Source: JANWKQ01 sp040376605 (GTDB lineage Bacteria > Bacteroidota > Bacteroidia > CAIKAF01). Taken from it: a stretch of DNA of 6,967 bases. The notes beneath the pieces were generated by a model. It searched no databases. It was not told the origin of the DNA and saw nothing but the letters and a program-made list of their open reading frames with translations. The stretch covers positions 1-6,967 of the forward strand of contig JBEIQI010000162.1 in NCBI GenBank assembly GCA_040376605.1. The letters are read 5' to 3'. Shown here piece by piece: positions 1 through 5,346 of the stretch. A program made the position numbers and the translations under genes. Positions within the stretch are counted from its first letter, which is position 1; each line of letters begins with the position of its first letter.

Positions 1-1162
1 GCGGGAAAAGTTCTAAAATAAGTTTATCTGTTTCATAAATATCATTGGGATCTCCGCTTAAGGCAGCCCATCTAAAGGGGCCTTTCCCTTCACAAAACAA
101 GGGACGAATGAATGCTGGAACAAATCCCGGAAAATCGAAAGCATTTTTTACTCCCCTTTTATCTTTGGCCTGTCCACGTAGGTTATTTCCATAATCAAAA
201 GTAATGCTTCCTCTTTTTTGTAACTCAAGCATTAAGTTTACATGTTTAGCCATGGTATCCAAAGATCTGTTGATATAATCTTCCGGATTATCTTCTCTAA
301 GAATCTTTGCTTCTTCCACAGATAACCCTTCTGGAAAATAACCTATAAGGGGATCATGTGCTGAGGTTTGATCGGTAAGGGTATCAGGTACAATATTTCG
401 ATCAATCATTCTTTGTAATAAATCAACCGCATTACAAATAACTCCTATGGAAATGTTTTGTTTATTCGCCTTGGCTTCTAACGCCCGATCAATGGCGACG
501 TCAATATCATTATATTTTTCGTCGAGATATTTAGTTTCAATTCTTTTGTCTATTCTCCACTCCTCCATTTCTGCTGCCAAACAAACACCTTCATTCATAG
601 TAATGGCTAATGGCTGGGCCCCACCCATTCCTCCAAGGCCTGCAGTTACATTAAAGGTGCCTGCCAATGTTCCACCAAAATGCTGACGAGCACATTCTGC
701 ATAAGTTTCATAAGTACCCTGAACAATACCTTGTGAACCGATGTAAATCCATGAACCAGCAGTCATCTGGCCATACATCATTAAACCTTTTTTTTCCAAT
801 TCAGTAAAATGCTCCCAGTTGGCCCAATTAGGTACCAACATTGAATTACTAATAAGTACCCTAGGGGCATCTTTATGGGTAGGCAAAACGGCAACCGGCT
901 TACCCGATTGAATTAGCAGGGTTTGATCATTTTCTAAATTTTTTAAAGCAGTTACTATTTTGTGAAAAGCTTCTATATTTCGGGCGGCCTTTCCTCTTCC
1001 TCCATAAACAATTAAATCCTCTGGTCTTTCTGCTACTTCGGGATCGAGGTTATTATGCAACATTCTCAGTGCAGCCTCTTGAACCCACCCTTTACAATTT
1101 AGTTGAGAACCTGTAGGTGTTTTATGTTTTGACATGTCCAGTTTTTCTGAAAGCGTATTCAT
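1..1162 (-). CDS. hutU: Urocanate hydratase (urocanase), 3' end beyond the window
   Basis: Urocanate hydratase (EC 4.2.1.49) is a cytoplasmic enzyme that uses tightly bound NAD+ to convert urocanate to imidazolone propionate, the second step of histidine degradation. I translated the frame by hand: 387 codons run open to the window edge with no stop or frameshift. Family signatures are VYGGRGKAARN (residues 52-62), YGQMTAGSWIYIGSQG (130-145), the glycine-rich NAD-binding motif GLGGMGGAQP (175-184), TDQTSAHDP, FDYGNN, and FDFPGFVPAFIRPLF followed by FRWAALSG near the cut end. The order and spacing closely follow the Pseudomonas enzyme. The C-terminal part, which carries the conserved catalytic-region cysteine (near Cys410 in Pseudomonas numbering), is off-window, so integrity there cannot be judged. 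I chose the ATG at 1162 because it sits just after a promoter-like site; the ATG at 1135 (residue 10) is an alternative. No SD is visible. No other hut gene is in view; any would lie beyond position 1. Confidence 0.97.
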   Translation of the reverse strand, partial: MNTLSEKLDMSKHKTPTGSQLNCKGWVQEAALRMLHNNLDPEVAERPEDLIVYGGRGKAARNIEAFHKIVTALKNLENDQTLLIQSGKPVAVLPTHKDAPRVLISNSMLVPNWANWEHFTELEKKGLMMYGQMTAGSWIYIGSQGIVQGTYETYAECARQHFGGTLAGTFNVTAGLGGMGGAQPLAITMNEGVCLAAEMEEWRIDKRIETKYLDEKYNDIDVAIDRALEAKANKQNISIGVICNAVDLLQRMIDRNIVPDTLTDQTSAHDPLIGYFPEGLSVEEAKILREDNPEDYINRSLDTMAKHVNLMLELQKRGSITFDYGNNLRGQAKDKRGVKNAFDFPGFVPAFIRPLFCEGKGPFRWAALSGDPNDIYETDKLILELFP

Positions 1163-1180
1163 GATATTCTTTTATAAGGT

Positions 1181-1214
1181 CAAAGGTATAAAATTGGGAC
1201 TGGGAATCCTCCAA
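1181..1214 (-). promoter_or_regulatory. Probable Bacteroidota-type promoter of hutU
   Basis: Read on the minus strand, TACCTTTG (1188-1181) fits the Bacteroidota -7 consensus TAnnTTTG exactly. A TTG (1214-1212) lies 23 bp upstream as a -33 element, at the long end of the accepted spacing. The predicted start site would fall about 10-15 nt before the ATG at 1162, giving a very short leader. The upstream gene ends in a strong terminator, so hutU needs its own promoter. The call rests on short degenerate motifs. I saw no clear repressor operator. Confidence 0.45.
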
Positions 1215-1270
1215 CATAAGTAAACTCATACATAAAAAATAATTGAGGTGGTTGCCGATTATAATTTACA

Positions 1271-1356
1271 CCTAGCAGCCCGGGGTGCAGTGATACCCCG
1301 CAGCAGCAGGCCTAACCTGCTGCGAGGAGTAAAGCAAAACACCGGAAAAGCCGCCC
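1271..1356. repeat. GC-rich double-hairpin intergenic element, REP-like
   Basis: This block is visibly richer in G+C than everything around it. It contains two perfect hairpins side by side. The first has stem CGGGGT/ACCCCG (1281-1286 with 1295-1300) and an 8-nt loop. The second has stem GCAGCAGG/CCTGCTGC (1303-1310 with 1316-1323) and a 5-nt loop CCTAA. A tail containing GAGGAGTAAAGC and GGAAAAGCCGCCC runs directly into the terminator A-run at 1357. I found no reading frame in it. Neither stem ends in a T-run on either strand, so these are not ordinary terminators. The GC-rich tandem-palindrome form, and its position just past a gene terminator, resemble REP/BIME-type dispersed repeats found between genes in many bacteria, including Bacteroidota. 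Only one copy is in this window, so its repeat status is inferred. A structured RNA is the alternative. Confidence 0.45.
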
Positions 1357-1389
1357 AAAAAAAATGCCTCACATTTCTGTGAGGCATTT
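1357..1389 (-). terminator. Intrinsic terminator of the OmpA-family gene
   Basis: A perfect 11-bp inverted repeat, AAATGCCTCAC (1362-1372) with GTGAGGCATTT (1379-1389), encloses a 6-nt loop. On the minus strand the stem is followed at once by eight T (1364-1357, the first three being part of the stem). It lies 20 bp past the stop codon at 1410, the expected place for rho-independent termination. On the plus strand the stem is followed only by a short mixed tract, so termination is expected mainly for leftward transcription. It separates the OmpA-family gene from hutU. Confidence 0.9.
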
Positions 1390-1409
1390 CAATTCAAAAA
1401 ATGAAATTA

Positions 1410-3872
1410 TTATTGACCAAGCGTCATCTCAACACGACGGTTACGTTGACGACCCTCTTCGGTACTATTATCTGCAATTGGCTTATCAGGACCAAAATAC
1501 TGTACTTGGAAACGTGTAGCACTTACTCCTTTTTTAACCAAGTAGTTTTTAACCGCATTTGCTCGGTTTTTAGATAAGGTAATATTGCTAGAACGTTTAC
1601 CGGCATTATCAGTATGTCCTTCAATTAACAATTTATACTGTGGTTTTTCGATCAGTAATTTGGCTAAATCATCTAACGAGCTAAATGATGTTGAACGAAT
1701 TGTTGATTTACCTGTATTGAATTCAAGGTTATCAAATGCACGCTTAATTACTTCTTGTTCCTTTTCATCAATTGGAGGACAACCAAAGTTTTCACGAACA
1801 CCTGGTACTTTAATACATTTATCCTCTAGGTCAATAACACCATCACCATCGGTATCATTGTAAGGACAACCTTTATTTTCTACCGGACCTGGAGTTGTAG
1901 GACAAGCATCATCTAGATCACGGATTCCATCCTTATCAGTATCCGCATACGGACAACCTTTCAATTCTGCTAATCCTGGTTCTGTAGGACATGCATCTTC
2001 GTTATCGTAGATACCATCATTATCAGTATCAGGACAACCAAATTTTTCTTTTGGTCCAGGTAAAGTAGGACATTGGTCTAATTTATCAATTAAGCCGTCA
2101 CCATCTGTATCAGGACAACCATTAAATTGCGCTAAACCTCTATCATCTGGACAATCATCTTCTCTGTCAATTACCCCGTCAAAGTCTCTATCCGGACATC
2201 CTTGTAATTCTTTGGTACCGGCGTCATCAGGACATTTATCATTTTTATCGATAATTTTATCACCATCACGATCAGGGCAACCATTAAATTCAGCTAAGCC
2301 AGGGTCTGTAGGACAATCGTCTTGAGAATCCTGAATTCCATCACGGTCAGTATCAGGACAACCTAAGAATTCCCAAACACCAGGCGTGTGTTTACATTTA
2401 TCCTTTTTATCAGAAACCTTATCACCATCAGAATCCGCTGGTAACATATGGATAATAGGAACTTTTAATCCAGCATAAACATCAGCCGAGTTCCATTGCC
2501 CCTTAATTAAATTAGAGAAAATGCTTCCAGAACCAATAATTATTGGTCCAAGGCGAAGTCCTAACCCCCAGTTAAATCCAGCAGCTAGATTATATCCTAA
2601 AGGCATATAAGCTCCGAAAAATGGATTCTCGTAACGAACCGAAAATTGGAAACTTGTAGCATCATGAATTTTAGAATTATCAGTACTTCCAGTCATAAAG
2701 GCAATACGTGGCGTAAAATTCACATATAATCCTCTAACAGGTTGGTAATCTAATGTACCAATTAAGGACATTGGCAATTCCATACCATATTGGGTTTGGC
2801 CAGTCTGAGAAACATTAACTCCGGGCAAGGTAGCTAAGGTATCCGTAAATTGCTCAACACTTTGAAAAGGTGTAAAAACAGAGGTTGGAATATTTACAAC
2901 ATTCATATTGTAATCTACCGATCCAGGATATCTAGTATACCCAATTGAACCAATATCAACCAATGATAATCCTGCTCTTAATGTATAAGCATCTCTATCA
3001 GGCATCCAAAGACCTGTTTGCCCGTCCATATCATATTTATATTTATCACCTTTAGGTCTCCACTCATAAACTACTCCCAAATCACCACCAAAACCAACAC
3101 CTTCAAATTTAAAAGGGTTAAATTGAGGATTATCCGGATTTAAATTTGCGGAGTGACCGTAATTTAGGTTTCCAGTTAAGGATGATAAGGTATCCACATT
3201 TACGGAATACCCCATATTCCTTCCAGTGATATACATTGACCCCATTCCTTGTAATAATTTTAGGGTACCTCCTACTTTTAAGAAATGTTTGTCCTTATCC
3301 AATACTACCCTACCATATGTTATTCCGTATTCAGCCCAAATATTTACACCAATTTGCATGAAACTTTCATTAAATGGTTGTAGAAATTCAGAAGCCGGTA
3401 CATCTTTAAACATCCATCCTACATACTTGTTATCCAAATCGTCTGCATTCACAAATGCTCTAACATTTGATGTAAAAGCGATACCATTGGGTCTTACTCC
3501 ATTTTTTTTCTTACCAAAACTAAACATAAACGAAGGGCCTTGTACCCTAAGATTTACTAAGGCATTGTAATTAGCCTTTGAAAAGTCTTTAATAATATAA
3601 ACCGAATCTCCTCCATTCTCTAATTTAGTAGGATCAAAAATCGCTTGTTGATCAATTTTTACAAAATCGTTGGCCACAAAAGCATTTCCCATAACCAGGT
3701 TGATGTCCACTATGTACCTAGAATCAACTACATTCGCAGGATTTACATGTAATGAATTAATACCGGCCCAGCTGCCTACACTGTAACCATTAAAATCCTG
3801 GGCAATTGCCGAAGAAGCACTAAATCCGGCTACTATAGCCAGTGACCGCAACAAATTGTAAGTTTTCCTCAT
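1410..3872 (-). CDS. Outer-membrane protein with DUF5723-like barrel, TSP3 repeats and OmpA-like domain
   Basis: Predicted envelope protein of 820 residues linking the outer membrane to peptidoglycan. Residues 1-24 form a Sec signal peptide (MRKTYNLLRS, hydrophobic core, likely cut after AIA). Residues about 30-475 resemble the Bacteroidota DUF5723 family: an early NSLHVNPANVVDSRY motif followed by many alternating, aromatic-rich strands suggestive of a beta-barrel. Residues 480-699 hold eight thrombospondin type 3 repeats with DxDxDGxxD calcium-binding loops and paired cysteines. Residues about 705-818 form an OmpA-like domain with EGHTDNAG, LSKNRA and GRQRNRRVE. D755 and R770 match in spacing the Asp/Arg pair that holds diaminopimelate in Acinetobacter OmpA. 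The ATG at 3872 gives an ideal signal peptide and lacks an SD, as is usual in this phylum. It has its own promoter and terminator and so is probably monocistronic. The OmpA and TSP3 assignments are firm. The DUF5723 call is by recognition, and the cellular role beyond structural anchoring is unknown. Confidence 0.93.
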   Translation of the reverse strand: MRKTYNLLRSLAIVAGFSASSAIAQDFNGYSVGSWAGINSLHVNPANVVDSRYIVDINLVMGNAFVANDFVKIDQQAIFDPTKLENGGDSVYIIKDFSKANYNALVNLRVQGPSFMFSFGKKKNGVRPNGIAFTSNVRAFVNADDLDNKYVGWMFKDVPASEFLQPFNESFMQIGVNIWAEYGITYGRVVLDKDKHFLKVGGTLKLLQGMGSMYITGRNMGYSVNVDTLSSLTGNLNYGHSANLNPDNPQFNPFKFEGVGFGGDLGVVYEWRPKGDKYKYDMDGQTGLWMPDRDAYTLRAGLSLVDIGSIGYTRYPGSVDYNMNVVNIPTSVFTPFQSVEQFTDTLATLPGVNVSQTGQTQYGMELPMSLIGTLDYQPVRGLYVNFTPRIAFMTGSTDNSKIHDATSFQFSVRYENPFFGAYMPLGYNLAAGFNWGLGLRLGPIIIGSGSIFSNLIKGQWNSADVYAGLKVPIIHMLPADSDGDKVSDKKDKCKHTPGVWEFLGCPDTDRDGIQDSQDDCPTDPGLAEFNGCPDRDGDKIIDKNDKCPDDAGTKELQGCPDRDFDGVIDREDDCPDDRGLAQFNGCPDTDGDGLIDKLDQCPTLPGPKEKFGCPDTDNDGIYDNEDACPTEPGLAELKGCPYADTDKDGIRDLDDACPTTPGPVENKGCPYNDTDGDGVIDLEDKCIKVPGVRENFGCPPIDEKEQEVIKRAFDNLEFNTGKSTIRSTSFSSLDDLAKLLIEKPQYKLLIEGHTDNAGKRSSNITLSKNRANAVKNYLVKKGVSATRFQVQYFGPDKPIADNSTEEGRQRNRRVEMTLGQ
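1776..2435 (-). repeat. Eight tandem TSP3 (calcium-binding) repeat units within the OmpA-family gene
   Basis: Eight imperfect units of about 81-87 bp encode residues 480-699. Each unit reads roughly DxDxDGxxDxxDxCPxxPGxxxxxGCP: an Asp-rich calcium-binding loop, then a cysteine, and a second cysteine before the next unit. Units 1-5 are 27 residues long; units 6 and 7 carry two extra residues in the linker (PYA, PYN). Units 1 and 3 have GDK instead of GDG in the loop. At DNA level, tcaggacaacc-like words on the plus strand recur about every 81 bp (near 2029, 2110, 2191, 2272, 2353). Such arrays form a stiff, calcium-stabilised spacer, here between the barrel and the peptidoglycan-binding domain. 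Confidence 0.9.
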
Positions 3873-3895
3873 AGTGTAAATGTTAAAAAGTCTGG

Positions 3896-3927
3896 TAAAG
3901 ATAATTAGAACTAATAAGAATGAACAA
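3896..3927 (-). promoter_or_regulatory. Probable promoter of the OmpA-family gene, with upstream A-tracts
   Basis: On the minus strand TATCTTTA (3903-3896) matches the Bacteroidota -7 consensus TAnnTTTG at all but the last base. A TTG (3927-3925) lies 21 bp upstream as a -33 element, within the usual 17-23 bp. Just upstream are two A-tracts, A8 (3935-3928) and A6 (3943-3938), placed where an UP-like element would contact RNA polymerase. The implied leader is about 15-20 nt of AT-rich sequence without an SD. The arrangement suits a highly expressed outer-membrane protein, though that is inference. Confidence 0.45.
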
Positions 3928-3957
3928 TTTTTTTTACTTTTTTCTTAAACTAACCCT

Positions 3958-5337
3958 CTAGTTATTAGGAAGTAGCATTAGCTCTGATGCGAACTTAATC
4001 GTATTTAGTTGAGTTCCAAGATGCAAATCCACCTTAACAGAATACCGATTATTTGGTCTAACTATAGCATTGTAAGCAATTAAGCAGCCCTTTTCTAATT
4101 TTCTCTTAATGAAATAATTTGAAGGATAATCGGGAGCAAACCGCAACATCGCTTCAGTAGAATTGGTAATAAAAAGCTGTCCATTGAAAATAGTACCAAA
4201 CAATTTTCCGTTAGCTTGATTGAAAGGCATAACCGGCAAAACCCGGCACAACAGGTCCTGATTAAAAACGGTGATTTGCTTAATTTTATCATCCGCCATT
4301 TCAATTGATTGAGAAGAAGTATCGGATTTAATAGTATTAAACAAATGCATTGAAACTGGACTTTCGGTAACAAGCAATTGGGCATTTGCTAAGGATGTGT
4401 CTGTAAATGAGTAATAAACAAAATTACATGGCATAGCCTTTCCCGTAGAATCCTTAAACGAAAAGCTATGGTATACATTTATAAATTCAGACGTATCAGA
4501 GTCAATAGTATAAATTTGGTTGACATCTTCCCTTTCACCCAATAAGTTTGGAAATTGTCTTAAACTATCAAGAATTAACGTTCCAGTAATTTTGAACATT
4601 TTGTCTGATAAATCAATATCAAAAGAAAATGAAGATGCCAGGCTATCAATCCAATTATGTAGAATATAGTTTTGAGGATCAAAATGATTTAAAACGACTT
4701 TACTAGAGCTAGCTTTACCCCAACCTGAAATTTTATGTGAGGTTTGGCTATGCCAATCAGCAATTTCAATATCCATTAACGTTTGCGGATGCCCCATCAT
4801 TGAATTAATTAAAAATTGCTCATCCCCTGATATTCCAAAAACATTTTGCTTAACAAAATAAAAGTAGGGTTTACCACTGGACGTTTTAAAGGATTTGTAG
4901 CCTTTATCAAATCGTTCTATTTTTCTTGAAGCTCCAGAATTTGCAATAAATTGATCAATAAAATGCTCATTAGTTTTAGCATTTATGTCAACAAGAATTA
5001 GGGTATTCATTAATGAATCAATACAAATAAATGAGGTATTATTGGCTAGAACATCAGCCGTTTTGTAATTTTTAGATGTAAGTGAATCAATTTGATTCCA
5101 ATAGGTAGTTAATTCTGAAAAGTTAAAACAATCATTTACAGCAGGGTTGCTAAAAAAGGTATTGGCCGTTTTTGAAGAATTCCTAAGACGTAAAATAAAT
5201 TCAGTTTGTGGCGGAATAAAGCTTAAAATGGCCTCATCTTTTTTATTGGGTAATTTATTAAAGTTTAATAAGGCAATTAAACCTATCAATAAAAAAAATA
5301 ATGCGGCGATAAGACCAACTAGTATTCTTTTAGTCAC
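3958..5337 (-). CDS. Single-pass membrane protein of unknown function, possibly DUF3352-like
   Basis: A 459-residue protein that I cannot assign to a characterised family. Residues 1-4 (MTKR) are basic and residues 5-25 form one strong hydrophobic helix with no lipobox, so it is probably anchored in the inner membrane with about 430 residues in the periplasm. The start of the soluble part, DEAILSFIPPQTEFILRLRNSS (residues 34-55), recalls the opening of Bacteroidota DUF3352-type proteins ('..IP..t..vl...n'), but this protein is shorter than the ones I recall, so the link is tentative. No catalytic motif is seen, and the four cysteines in the soluble part besides C70 are scattered (C105, C304, C364, C418). 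The start is GTG: a TAG sits immediately before it in frame, so no longer N-terminus exists, and the next Met is residue 109, which would lose the membrane helix. It begins 9 bp after the phosphatase stop, implying co-transcription and probably translational coupling. No clear terminator follows its TAG stop. Confidence 0.85.
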   Translation of the reverse strand: MTKRILVGLIAALFFLLIGLIALLNFNKLPNKKDEAILSFIPPQTEFILRLRNSSKTANTFFSNPAVNDCFNFSELTTYWNQIDSLTSKNYKTADVLANNTSFICIDSLMNTLILVDINAKTNEHFIDQFIANSGASRKIERFDKGYKSFKTSSGKPYFYFVKQNVFGISGDEQFLINSMMGHPQTLMDIEIADWHSQTSHKISGWGKASSSKVVLNHFDPQNYILHNWIDSLASSFSFDIDLSDKMFKITGTLILDSLRQFPNLLGEREDVNQIYTIDSDTSEFINVYHSFSFKDSTGKAMPCNFVYYSFTDTSLANAQLLVTESPVSMHLFNTIKSDTSSQSIEMADDKIKQITVFNQDLLCRVLPVMPFNQANGKLFGTIFNGQLFITNSTEAMLRFAPDYPSNYFIKRKLEKGCLIAYNAIVRPNNRYSVKVDLHLGTQLNTIKFASELMLLPNN

Positions 5338-5346
5338 CTAATCCAA

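Noticed and set aside
447..686. Plus-strand open frame of 79 codons
   Set aside because: Antisense to conserved urocanase coding sequence, including the NAD-binding motif, whose constraint explains the open frame.
1585..1863. Plus-strand open frame of 92 codons
   Set aside because: It lies antisense to the OmpA-like and TSP3 part of a firmly identified gene; its sequence is low-complexity and matches no family.
1776..2435. Regular repeats that could suggest a CRISPR-like array
   Set aside because: The units are coding, with no conserved repeat and unique spacer structure, and translate to standard TSP3 repeats.
3226..3570. Plus-strand open frame of 114 codons
   Set aside because: Antisense to the barrel domain of the OmpA-family gene, with no recognisable domain or promoter.
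4095..4385. Minus-strand frame of 96 codons inside the unknown membrane-protein gene
   Set aside because: An out-of-frame shadow rich in Leu, Ile and Cys; the main frame is continuous with a good N-terminal membrane helix.
5147..5341. Plus-strand open frame of 64 codons over the start of the membrane-protein gene
   Set aside because: Antisense to the N-terminal helix region; no start context or homology is evident.
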